NCBI RefSeq assembly: GCF_003467125.1
Contig: NZ_QSFA01000031.1
Coordinates: 1 to 16,864 of the forward strand
Length of the DNA: 16,864 nt
Origin: Megasphaera sp. AM44-1BH
Lineage (GTDB): Bacteria > Bacillota > Negativicutes > Veillonellales > Megasphaeraceae
Direction: 5' to 3'
Positions 5,547 through 12,703 of the stretch are shown piece after piece; positions within the stretch are counted from its first letter, which is position 1; each line of letters starts with the position of its first letter. The notes beneath the pieces are model-generated. The model saw only the letters and a program-made list of their open reading frames with translations. It ran no database searches and was not told where the DNA came from. The position numbers were made by a program, and so were the translations under genes.

Positions 5547-6260
5547 ATGGCAGATGATCGTATTATTGCAGCATTGGATGTGCATTCACTGGACGATATG
5601 AAACGGCTCGTAGAAACTCTGGGAGACCGCATTTCTTTCTACAAAGTCGGTATGGAACTCTTTTATAGTGCCGGCCCTGATACAGTACGCTATCTCAAAG
5701 AACAGGGAAAACACGTTTTTCTGGATTTAAAACTTCATGATATCCCCAATACGGTGGCTCAGAGTGTCCGGTCCCTTACCCGTCTGGGAGTGGATCTGAT
5801 GACGCTCCATGGGACGGGAGGCAGAGCCATGATGGAAGCTGCAGCAGAGGCAGCACAGGAAGAAGCGGCAAAGCTGCAGATTGCCCGGCCACGTCTGCTG
5901 GCTGTGACAATCCTGACGAGTATCGATGAAACGGCATGGAAGGAAGTCGGTGGTACCTGCAGTATTGCCGAAGAAGTCAGACGGCTGGCTGCCCTGGCCA
6001 GGGAAGCGGGTATCGATGGTACGGTGTCTTCTCCTTATGAAGCAAAGGAAATACGGGAAATGAATGGTCCGGATTTTCTGATTGTCACTCCGGGAATCCG
6101 TCCGTCCTTTGCCGTAGCTAATGACCAGAAACGCTTTACGACGCCATCCCAGGCGTTGCGTGACGGAGCATCCCATCTGGTCATTGGACGACCTATTACA
6201 AAAGCGGCTGATCCGGCATCGGCTGCCGATAAAATTTTAGAAGAAATACAGGAGGTATGA
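5547..6260 (+). CDS. pyrF: Orotidine-5'-phosphate decarboxylase
   Basis: This enzyme decarboxylates OMP to UMP, the last step of de novo pyrimidine synthesis, in the cytoplasm. The 237-aa length is normal for the bacterial type I enzyme. The TIM-barrel active site is intact: D11 of IIAALDVH, K33 of FYKVGMELF, and the D60-x-K62-x2-D65 motif in LDLKLHDIPNT. The phosphate-binding VTPGIRP and IGRPIT segments follow near the C terminus. GGGAGG ends six bases before the ATG. It is the first gene of a unit with pyrE, whose ribosome site lies in the last pyrF codons. The pyrF-pyrE order is common in Firmicutes, but here the pair is detached from the other pyr genes. Confidence 0.97.
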   Translation: MADDRIIAALDVHSLDDMKRLVETLGDRISFYKVGMELFYSAGPDTVRYLKEQGKHVFLDLKLHDIPNTVAQSVRSLTRLGVDLMTLHGTGGRAMMEAAAEAAQEEAAKLQIARPRLLAVTILTSIDETAWKEVGGTCSIAEEVRRLAALAREAGIDGTVSSPYEAKEIREMNGPDFLIVTPGIRPSFAVANDQKRFTTPSQALRDGASHLVIGRPITKAADPASAADKILEEIQEV

Positions 6261-6266
6261 TTGGCA

Positions 6267-6854
6267 ATGTTATCTGAAGAAGAAGTAAGACAATTACTGG
6301 TGGAAACGAAAGCGGTACTGGAAGGTCATTTTCTTTTGACGTCCGGCCTGCACAGCCCTTTATATGTAGAAAAGTTCAATGTTCTTCAGCATCCCGAATA
6401 CACGGAAAAGCTCTGCAAGGAACTGGCAGAACGGTTCAAAGATCAGAATGTCCAGACTGTTATGGGACCTATGACAGGAGGTATCCTGCTGGCTCATGAA
6501 GTAGGGAAAGCTCTCGGCACGCGGGCTATTTTTACAGAACGGGAAAAGGGCGTTATGACGCTGCGCCGCGGATTCCATATTGAACCGGGCGAACGGGTCC
6601 TGATTGTAGAAGATATTGTAACGACTGGAGGAAGCGTCCAGGAAGTGGTAAATGTAGTCAAAAAAGCTGGCGGTGTCATTGTCGGAGTCGGCCTCCTCGT
6701 AGACCGTAGCGGCGGTAAAGCCGAATTCGGCGTGCCTAAAGATAAGGTACAGGCTCTCCTTCACCTGACTGTTCCTACCTATAAACCGGAAGAATGCCCG
6801 CTTTGCAAGCAGGGCATCCCCATGACAGAACGGGGCAGCCATCATTTGAAATAA
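6267..6854 (+). CDS. pyrE: Orotate phosphoribosyltransferase
   Basis: This enzyme transfers the ribose phosphate of PRPP to orotate to give OMP. The PRPP-binding signature VLIVEDIVTTGGS is at residues 111-123, and the substrate loop region REKGVMTLRRGF lies before it. The C terminus carries CPLC (C177, C180) and GIP, a feature of the longer PyrE subtype found in many anaerobes and thermophiles. The start is ambiguous: ATG 6267 is 11 nt after AGGAGG, while TTG 6261 directly follows the pyrF stop and is five nt from AGGAGG, adding two residues. I favour the ATG because it gives the usual MLSEEEV-type N terminus. It is cotranscribed with pyrF and probably with the downstream membrane protein. 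Confidence 0.95.
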   Translation: MLSEEEVRQLLVETKAVLEGHFLLTSGLHSPLYVEKFNVLQHPEYTEKLCKELAERFKDQNVQTVMGPMTGGILLAHEVGKALGTRAIFTEREKGVMTLRRGFHIEPGERVLIVEDIVTTGGSVQEVVNVVKKAGGVIVGVGLLVDRSGGKAEFGVPKDKVQALLHLTVPTYKPEECPLCKQGIPMTERGSHHLK

Positions 6855-6875
6855 TTTGTAGGAGAGAGTATTACT

Positions 6876-7811
6876 ATGGATATGTTATGGGCTATTCTGC
6901 CTTTCTTCAATGCAGGACTGGTAGCAGCTGTCTTTGCCCGTTTTACCGGTGTCAATATGAGTATGTGTACGCTCATGACTCTGTTATATATGGGGGCAAA
7001 GCCTGTAGAAGCAGTTGTCGCCATGCTGCTTTTCAACGTATTTACGTATTTCACAATCTATTCCCAGCAGCATCTGATGAAACTGAAAGAATTTTATTTC
7101 TTTCCCGGGTTTAAACTGGCAATCCCCATCCTGGTCATGATAGCGCTGACGGCTCTGAATGCCTTTTTTGGTATCGTATTTTTCGTCGCTGTCTTTCTGC
7201 TGGAAATTTTTGCCAAAGTCTATTTTGCTATGGATAAGAAGGTCCGCCCCGCCCGGCAGCAGCTGGTCACATTATGTGCCATCGGATCAGTCTGTGTCGT
7301 AGCGGGTGTAGCACTGGTACAGTTCCTGCCGGCTGAATACTATTATATTTTTGCCGGCGTCATGATACTGGCCTATGCGTTCCTCATGTGGCGCAGCGGC
7401 AACCGCAACCAGCTTACGGATATATGGGATAAGCTGCTCTACGGCAGTGCTTTTGTTACAGGCCTTACGGGGATTGATGCGTCGGACTGGTTTTCGGCCA
7501 TGCGGCGCAACACGCCGTCTGCATTATCACGGTGCTATCCCATTGTACTCAATACGGCTATGGTCATCGGCCTGGTGGTATCTTATTTCCTGTATCAGTA
7601 TTTTTCGCTGGGGTCGCTGTTTACGTCTATTGGTGCGGCCATCGGAATCCGGCTCTTCGGTCTGTATGAACACAGCACGCGCTCTCATTTTTCCTATCTG
7701 GCTCTGGGACTGACCGTGCTTACGGTATTGATTTTTATGCTTGTCCAGCCTGTGCCATCGGGATTCCCGGAAGTTCCTCTCGGCGTAGGGGACGATGCCT
7801 TTACCTGGTAG
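6876..7811 (+). CDS. Polytopic membrane protein of unknown function, downstream of pyrE
   Basis: I do not recognise a firm family for this 311-aa protein. About eight or nine hydrophobic segments are visible, in two blocks separated by a polar stretch at about 171-220 (MWRSGNRNQL to MRRNTPSALSR). The first block, with FFNAGLVAAVFARFTG at 10-25 followed by an LLYMGAKPVEAVVA segment, is faintly reminiscent of the TauE/SafE (DUF81) exporter repeat, and the second block starts with a similar FVTGLTGID. The typical GGG motif is missing, so this link is weak. TAGGAGAG precedes the ATG, and the gene begins 21 nt after pyrE without an intervening promoter or terminator, so it is probably in the pyrF-pyrE operon. 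A transport role is an inference. Confidence 0.75.
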   Translation: MDMLWAILPFFNAGLVAAVFARFTGVNMSMCTLMTLLYMGAKPVEAVVAMLLFNVFTYFTIYSQQHLMKLKEFYFFPGFKLAIPILVMIALTALNAFFGIVFFVAVFLLEIFAKVYFAMDKKVRPARQQLVTLCAIGSVCVVAGVALVQFLPAEYYYIFAGVMILAYAFLMWRSGNRNQLTDIWDKLLYGSAFVTGLTGIDASDWFSAMRRNTPSALSRCYPIVLNTAMVIGLVVSYFLYQYFSLGSLFTSIGAAIGIRLFGLYEHSTRSHFSYLALGLTVLTVLIFMLVQPVPSGFPEVPLGVGDDAFTW

Positions 7812-7830
7812 GATAATACAATAGTAAGAA

Positions 7831-7873
7831 AGTAAAAAAACTGGCTTTCTATCGGAAAGCCAGTTTTTTTACT
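7831..7873. terminator. Bidirectional terminator, 19-bp perfect arms
   Basis: The arms 7831-7849 and 7855-7873 are perfectly complementary around a 5-nt loop: AGTAAAAAAA plus CTGGCTTTC and the reverse complement. A seven-T run follows the GC core on both strands. It serves the membrane-protein gene (+) and the EamA transporter (-); the transporter's stop codon overlaps the end of the stem. Confidence 0.93.
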
Positions 7874-8771
7874 ATGCCGGTTGTCTGCGCTGGAGCGTGA
7901 CGAGGAATACCGTTGCCAGGATGCAGGCAAAGCCGATGAGCTCGGGAAGGTAGAAAACGGTGCCCAGAAAGACCGCTGATGCAATGGAAGAGGTCACTGG
8001 TTCCAGTGTTCCCAGCAGAGTCGCTTTGACCGGACCGATATCCCCTACGCCGCGCAAAAAAAGATTGTACGTCAGGACCGTTCCGATGAGGACAACGGCA
8101 GCCAGCAGAAGGTATCCCGTCGTATCCAGATCCGTCGGAATTGTCCATGGCTGGAGAAAGCAGCAGAACACAAGTCCGCCGATGAACATGCCCAGAGCGT
8201 TGACAGTGATACTGCCCCAGTGCCAGACCAGATCCTGCGCCAGGAAGGAATAACAGACACTGGCGACGGCAGTGATCAGCCCCCACATGAGAGCTTTGGA
8301 AGACAGTACCATCGTGGATGGGTCCCCGTTGGTGGCAATGAGAAAGACGCCTGCCAGGGCCAGTATAACTGACAGCGTTTCTGCCCGCGTAGGCAGACGG
8401 TGGCCTCGGAAGCAGACGATGACAGCCATCATCACGACGCACAGCGTCTGCAGGACAGCAGCTGTACCGGCATTGGCATATTGGATGGTCGTATAGAATG
8501 CCGTCTGGCTCATGAGAAGGCCAAAGATAGAATAACAGAGAAGCAGAATGACATTACGGCGTATCTTCAGCATTTCCTTCATCGCACTGTAATGAGGAGC
8601 GGCCATGAGCATCAGAATCAGGCCGCCGCCAATGAGGCGGACGCTGGAAATCCAGAACGAATCAATGGTGTAATGGTGGAGCAGATACTGGCCGGCAGTA
8701 CCGGTCAGCCCCCAGATGACGGCACCGCCACCAGCACAGAGATAGCCCCGCAGGTAATGACGTTGTGGCAC
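7872..8771 (-). CDS. EamA/DMT-superfamily transporter
   Basis: The 299-aa product has ten hydrophobic segments arranged as two EamA repeats of five, the standard drug/metabolite transporter fold in the cytoplasmic membrane. Characteristic parts are AVIWGLTGTAGQYLL (17-31) in the first repeat and LLGTLEPVTSSIASAVFLGT in the second, where the E-P in TM9 is typical. The substrate cannot be deduced; family members export amino acids or other metabolites. The start is GTG 8771, nine nt after AGGAGG, since no ATG lies near it. It is a single gene, divergent from a small acidic protein and convergent with the pyrF-pyrE unit. No link to pyrimidines is visible. Confidence 0.92.
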   Translation of the reverse strand: MPQRHYLRGYLCAGGGAVIWGLTGTAGQYLLHHYTIDSFWISSVRLIGGGLILMLMAAPHYSAMKEMLKIRRNVILLLCYSIFGLLMSQTAFYTTIQYANAGTAAVLQTLCVVMMAVIVCFRGHRLPTRAETLSVILALAGVFLIATNGDPSTMVLSSKALMWGLITAVASVCYSFLAQDLVWHWGSITVNALGMFIGGLVFCCFLQPWTIPTDLDTTGYLLLAAVVLIGTVLTYNLFLRGVGDIGPVKATLLGTLEPVTSSIASAVFLGTVFYLPELIGFACILATVFLVTLQRRQPA

Positions 8772-8802
8772 GACGGAATCCCTCCTGTAATGTATTCACT
8801 TC

Positions 8803-8885
8803 ATTGTAACATGCTTTATCATGGGAATACAGCCGGAATTTTTTACAGAATGTATATCTGTTTCTCTTGACGGCGGTGGTACAAT
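8803..8885. promoter_or_regulatory. Divergent promoter region (EamA gene / small acidic protein)
   Basis: Minus strand: an extended -10, TG-T-TACAAT (8808-8803 core), without a good -35, for the EamA gene. Plus strand: an extended -10, TG-G-TACAAT (8877-8885), for the small protein; a TTGACG at 8867-8872 is too close to act as its -35. Both assignments are by inspection only. Confidence 0.4.
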
Positions 8886-8944
8886 AATAAGAGCATAGAT
8901 GAAGTGTCTGCAGTTGTCTGACTGCTGCTGTTTTAGGAGGATTC

Positions 8945-9211
8945 ATGAAAAAAAATACAAGTTACAAAGTACAGGTCAGTGCCGGTACATTGATTCTGGC
9001 AATGCGGGATTATTTTCAGGCCCGCAGAGAAGGAAGGACAGAAGAAATGGAAGCCCAGCTGCGGCTGGCGGAAGCCTGTATCAACGATATGGAAGAAGAA
9101 GCCGGTCACATTGCCGAAGCCATTGCCGATGCCGATGTGTATGTGGATGAAGAAGAGTTCTGGGATGAACCGGAAGAGATGCCGGTCAATGTACCAAAAT
9201 GGTATAATTAA
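8945..9211 (+). CDS. Small acidic protein of unknown function
   Basis: I do not recognise this 88-aa protein. It starts with a short basic, strand-like part (KKNTSYKVQVSAGT), continues with a probable long helix (about residues 15-65, RRE/EME/AEA patterns) and ends in a strongly acidic tail with aromatic residues (EEEFWDEPEEMP...WYN). There is no signal peptide, transmembrane helix or cysteine motif apart from one Cys. The ribosome site TAGGAGG is well placed before the ATG, and the promoter has an extended -10, so it is very likely expressed. No terminator is seen before the pyrB promoter, so some read-through into the pyrB leader is possible. It is not PyrR. Confidence 0.75.
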   Translation: MKKNTSYKVQVSAGTLILAMRDYFQARREGRTEEMEAQLRLAEACINDMEEEAGHIAEAIADADVYVDEEEFWDEPEEMPVNVPKWYN

Positions 9212-9234
9212 AAATTTATTGTCAAAAAATTTCC

Positions 9235-9263
9235 TTGACTTTGAGAGGTCATGTGGATAAAAT
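9235..9263 (+). promoter_or_regulatory. Promoter of the pyrB-pyrC-carA-carB operon
   Basis: TTGACT (9235-9240) and TAAAAT (9258-9263) are 17 bp apart. The predicted start near 9270 gives a leader of about 160 nt that holds the attenuator. Confidence 0.85.
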
Positions 9264-9280
9264 AATAAAGAAAGATTCAG

Positions 9281-9303
9281 GCGGCAGTCCTGTGAGGCTG
9301 CGC
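9281..9303 (+). promoter_or_regulatory. First PyrR-loop motif in the pyrB leader
   Basis: AGTCCTGTGAGGCT (9286-9299) fits the PyrR-binding consensus ARUCCNGNGAGGYU and is flanked by complementary GC arms (GCAG / CTGC), so it can form a stem-loop on its own. It is not directly followed by antiterminator or terminator elements. It is a second copy of the loop found at 9336-9349. Confidence 0.65.
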
Positions 9304-9325
9304 TGATTCTGTGATTACTGTCGTA

Positions 9326-9414
9326 CCTTTAATATAGTCCAGAGAGGCTAAAAAGGGACATATGATACGTATGCCTTGATATGACCTTTGCCTTTCGGCA
9401 AGGGTCTTTTTTTT
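9326..9414 (+). promoter_or_regulatory. PyrR-type transcription attenuator
   Basis: Three mutually exclusive structures are readable. The anti-antiterminator has CCTTT (9326-9330) pairing with AAAGG (9352-9356) around the PyrR consensus loop AGTCCAGAGAGGCT (9336-9349). The antiterminator pairs AAAGG-GA-CATAT (9352-9363) with ATATG-A-CCTTT (9379-9389). The terminator pairs GACCTTTGCC (9383-9392) with GGCAAGGGTC (9397-9406) and ends in eight T. In the known mechanism, UMP-bound PyrR stabilises the first structure, frees the terminator and stops transcription before pyrB. pyrR itself is not in the window. Confidence 0.9.
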
Positions 9415-9430
9415 ACAAAGGAGGATTTCC

Positions 9431-10375
9431 ATGGTCAGTATACAGGGCAAAAGCCTGTTGGGATTGCAGGGAGTACCTAAAGAAGAAATTGAACTCGTTC
9501 TGCGCGTTGCCAGAAAGATGAAAGAGGTTGTCAATAGTGATAATAAAAAATTGCACCTGTTACAGGGAAAATCTATTGTCAACATGTTCTGGGAACCGAG
9601 TACGCGTACGCGGGGCTCTTTTGAAATGGCTGCCAAATATCTCGATGCCGATGTCATCAACTTCACGCCGAGCGGCAGCTCTATCCAGAAAGGGGAAAGC
9701 TTCCGTGATACTCTTCTGACGGTGACTGCCATGGGCGTAGATGCCATCGTCATGCGGCATAAACAGGAAGGTTCTCCTCTGTATGCCAGCAAATGTGTCT
9801 CGCCGGTCATCATCAATGGCGGTGATGGTACACACGAACATCCGACACAGGCTCTTCTGGACCTGTTCACTATTCAGGAAGTCAAAGGGCATATTGATGG
9901 ATTGAAAGTGGTTATCGTAGGGGATATAGACCATGGCCGTGTAGCCCGGTCGAATATTTACGGCCTCAAGACGATGGGCGCTGATGTACATCTCGTCGGT
10001 CCGCGCACACTTCTGCAGCCGGAACTGGCTGCTATGGGTGTCACCGTTCATTATGATCTCGATGAAGCCCTGAAGGATGCCGATGTCGTCAATGTGCTGC
10101 GGATCCAGCGCGAACGGCAGGGCGTAGGGTTCTTCCCGGGACCTGGCGAATATAATACATTCTTTGGTGTCAATCAGAAGCGGCTGAAGAATGCGAAAAA
10201 AGACGTACTCATTATGCATCCCGGTCCGATGAACCGCGGCATTGAAATCGATACAGATACATGCTACTGGACACAATCTTCCATTCAGGAACAGGTAAAA
10301 AATGGTGTCTCAGTCCGTATGGCTGTCTTATATCTGACTATCATGGGAGGCGATGACGTTGACATTACTCGTTAA
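9431..10375 (+). CDS. pyrB: Aspartate carbamoyltransferase, catalytic subunit
   Basis: This enzyme joins carbamoyl phosphate and aspartate to carbamoyl-aspartate, the committed step of pyrimidine synthesis. The 314-aa length is usual. The carbamoyl-phosphate site is intact: EPSTRTR at 55-61 in FWEPSTRTRGSFE, SIQKGES (84-90) and HPTQ at 137-140. The C-terminal HPGPMNRG segment is also present. No pyrI regulatory subunit gene follows, so it is probably an unregulated trimer like that of Bacillus, with control exerted by the upstream attenuator. The ribosome site AAAGGAGG follows the attenuator T-run directly. The gene's 3' end overlaps pyrC. Confidence 0.97.
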   Translation: MVSIQGKSLLGLQGVPKEEIELVLRVARKMKEVVNSDNKKLHLLQGKSIVNMFWEPSTRTRGSFEMAAKYLDADVINFTPSGSSIQKGESFRDTLLTVTAMGVDAIVMRHKQEGSPLYASKCVSPVIINGGDGTHEHPTQALLDLFTIQEVKGHIDGLKVVIVGDIDHGRVARSNIYGLKTMGADVHLVGPRTLLQPELAAMGVTVHYDLDEALKDADVVNVLRIQRERQGVGFFPGPGEYNTFFGVNQKRLKNAKKDVLIMHPGPMNRGIEIDTDTCYWTQSSIQEQVKNGVSVRMAVLYLTIMGGDDVDITR

Positions 10376-11648
10376 AGGCGGCAGAGTAGTTAATCCCGCC
10401 GTAAATCAGGATGAAATATGCGATATTCTCGTTGAAAATGGCAAAATCAAAGCAATAGGCAAGAATCTTCCAGCAGATGGAGCGGAAGTATATGATGCAT
10501 CCGGTCTCGTCGTAGCACCCGGTTTTATTGACATGCATGTCCATCTGCGCCAGCCGGGGCAGAGTGCTAAAGAAACGGTGATAACAGGCACCCAGGCAGC
10601 TGCTGCCGGTGGTATCACCCGCGTTGCTACGATGCCGAATACGAATCCGGTCATTGATAAAGCCATCCTCGTAGAAGGAATGAAATATAAGGCTGAACAT
10701 GAAGGCGTCGTCAAAGTAGAAGTCATCGGTGCCATTTCCAAAGGACTGGAAGGCAAAGAATTGTCTGCTATGGGTGGCATGGCCAAGGCTGGCGTCGTCG
10801 CTTTTTCTGATGATGGCCGCTTCGTAGAAGACAGTGATTTCATGCGGAAAGCTATGGAATATGCCAGCATGTTCCATAAAATCATCATCGATCACTGTGA
10901 AGAAACGTCCCTTGTAGCAGGCGGACAGATGCATGAAGGTGTCGTTTCGGCAGAACTGGGACTCAAAGGAAGACCGGCTGCGGCGGAAGACATTGCTGTT
11001 GCCCGTGATATCATCCTTTCAGAAATTACGGATACCCCTGTACACATCGCTCATATCAGCACGAAACACGCCGTCGATATGGTACGCCGTGCGAAAGCCA
11101 GGGGCCTTAAAATCACGGCAGAAGCGACGCCGCAGCATATGATTCTGACTGATGAAGCATTGCGTACGTATGACCCGCGGTTTAAGGTCAATCCGCCGCT
11201 GCGGTCAGAAGAACACCGGTCTGCTGTCGTAGAAGGCCTGAAAGATGGCACCATTGATGCCATCGTCACCGACCATGCCCCTCATACGTGGGATGAAAAG
11301 GATCAGGAATTCAGCCTGGCCCCGAGCGGATTTGTCGGGTTGGAAACGAGCGTAGGCGCAGTCCTGACACACCTGTACCATACAGGAGCGGTTGATCTCA
11401 TGACGATTATCCGGGCCATGTCCACGGCACCGGCCAGACTACTGGGGGTCGATGCCGGCGTCATTGCAGAAGGCAAAGATGCTGACCTTACTATTATAGA
11501 CCTCGATAAAGAATGGACTGTCGATGCGTCTTCTTTCTATTCCAAAGGAAAATCTTCGCCTTTCGATGAAATGATCTTTACAGGTAAAGCCGTGGCTACA
11601 GTTGTAGATGGTGAATTTGTTATGAAGGACGGGGTGGTCTTAAAATGA
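10353..11648 (+). CDS. pyrC: Dihydroorotase (type I, multifunctional-class)
   Basis: This zinc amidohydrolase cyclises carbamoyl-aspartate to dihydroorotate. At 431 aa it is the longer Firmicutes-type enzyme. Metal-site residues are visible in order: H62 and H64 of DMHVHLRQPG, the SDDG motif, DHCEE, IAHIST and the catalytic aspartate in TDHAPH. The start is uncertain: ATG 10353 is only two nt after GGGAGG, while the in-frame TTG at 10359 has better spacing and would give M-T-L-L-V-K-G-G, a common PyrC N terminus. Either start overlaps the end of pyrB by about 20 nt, so translation is coupled. The stop overlaps carA (ATGA). Confidence 0.95.
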   Translation: MTLTLLVKGGRVVNPAVNQDEICDILVENGKIKAIGKNLPADGAEVYDASGLVVAPGFIDMHVHLRQPGQSAKETVITGTQAAAAGGITRVATMPNTNPVIDKAILVEGMKYKAEHEGVVKVEVIGAISKGLEGKELSAMGGMAKAGVVAFSDDGRFVEDSDFMRKAMEYASMFHKIIIDHCEETSLVAGGQMHEGVVSAELGLKGRPAAAEDIAVARDIILSEITDTPVHIAHISTKHAVDMVRRAKARGLKITAEATPQHMILTDEALRTYDPRFKVNPPLRSEEHRSAVVEGLKDGTIDAIVTDHAPHTWDEKDQEFSLAPSGFVGLETSVGAVLTHLYHTGAVDLMTIIRAMSTAPARLLGVDAGVIAEGKDADLTIIDLDKEWTVDASSFYSKGKSSPFDEMIFTGKAVATVVDGEFVMKDGVVLK

Positions 11649-12703
11649 AAGGATGCCTCATTTTAGCAAACGGACAGAAATTTTACGGGCAGATGCTGAT
11701 GGATACGCCGGCAGTGGGCGAAGTCGTTTTCAATACGGGAATGACAGGGTATCAGGAAACCTTTACGGATCCCTCCTATGCAGGTCAGATCATTACGATG
11801 ACATACCCTCTTATCGGCAATTATGGCCTGTTCCACGAAATTGAACAGGCCGATCGTCCTTATGCGGCGGGTTTCGTTGTCAGCGAGTTGTGTGATATGC
11901 CCAGCAATTGGCAGAATGAAGGCAATCTTTCTACATTTATCATGACGCACCATATCCCCTGCCTGTATGGCGTTGATACGCGGGCCATTACCCGGGCTAT
12001 CCGCAGCCAGGGCGTCATGAAGGGCGTCATCGTACCGGAAACGATGGCAGAAGAAGAAATCCAGGACCTGATGGCACGGCCGCTGGAAACATTGCTGGTA
12101 AAGAAGGTGACACCGGGAAGTGTGCGGCAGATGGGACAGGGCCGCTATCATGTTGCTGTCATGGACTTTGGCGCCAAGGCGAATATCCTGAAAGACCTGA
12201 TCCGCAATGACTGCCGCCTCACAGTTTTCCCGGCATATACGAAAGCTGAAGATGTACTGGCCGTCCAGCCCGATGGTGTGTTCCTTTCCAATGGTCCTGG
12301 TGATCCGCAGGATCTGCCGGAAATTATTGAAGAAGTGAGAAAACTGATTGGTAAAAAACCGATATTCGGCATCTGTCTGGGCCATCAGCTTCTGGGCCTG
12401 TCCGTCGGTGCGAAAAGCCGCAAACTGACATTTGGGCACCGCGGTGCCAATCACCCCGTCAAAGACGTCCGCACCGGCCGGGTCTACATCACATCCCAGA
12501 ACCACGGGTATGTCATCGATGAAAACACATTGCCAGACGATGCTATCGTAACGCATATCAACCTTCACGATAAGACCCTGGAAGGGTTTGCTTATCCTAA
12601 ATACAATTTCTTCTGCGTTCAGTATCATCCGGAAGCATCACCGGGACCGACAGACAATCTGTATCTCTTTGAACAATTTGTCAAGCTGATGGAGGGGAAA
12701 TAA
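11645..12703 (+). CDS. carA: Carbamoyl-phosphate synthase, small (glutaminase) subunit
   Basis: CarA hydrolyses glutamine and channels ammonia to CarB. The 352-aa product has the N-terminal CarA-specific domain (FNTGMTGYQE near 30-38, PLIGNYG around 56-62) and a class I amidotransferase domain. The catalytic triad is in place: C244 in GICLGHQLLG, and H328 and E330 in YHPEASPGP. The ATG overlaps the pyrC TGA, which indicates translational coupling; the ribosome site is weak (GGGGTGG). carB starts immediately after the stop. Placement inside the pyr operon indicates that this synthase is the pyrimidine-dedicated one; whether an arginine-specific copy exists cannot be seen. Confidence 0.97.
   Translation: MKGCLILANGQKFYGQMLMDTPAVGEVVFNTGMTGYQETFTDPSYAGQIITMTYPLIGNYGLFHEIEQADRPYAAGFVVSELCDMPSNWQNEGNLSTFIMTHHIPCLYGVDTRAITRAIRSQGVMKGVIVPETMAEEEIQDLMARPLETLLVKKVTPGSVRQMGQGRYHVAVMDFGAKANILKDLIRNDCRLTVFPAYTKAEDVLAVQPDGVFLSNGPGDPQDLPEIIEEVRKLIGKKPIFGICLGHQLLGLSVGAKSRKLTFGHRGANHPVKDVRTGRVYITSQNHGYVIDENTLPDDAIVTHINLHDKTLEGFAYPKYNFFCVQYHPEASPGPTDNLYLFEQFVKLMEGK

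Noticed and set aside
9362..9379. Five-codon mini-ORF (ATG ATA CGT ATG CCT TGA) in the pyrB leader, a possible leader peptide
   Set aside because: It lies inside the antiterminator arms, has only a weak GGGA ribosome site and no run of regulatory codons; PyrR attenuation explains the leader without it.
11663..12628. 321-aa minus-strand open frame opposite carA
   Set aside because: Shadow frame of a clear carA gene; the translation shows no domain and no start signals.
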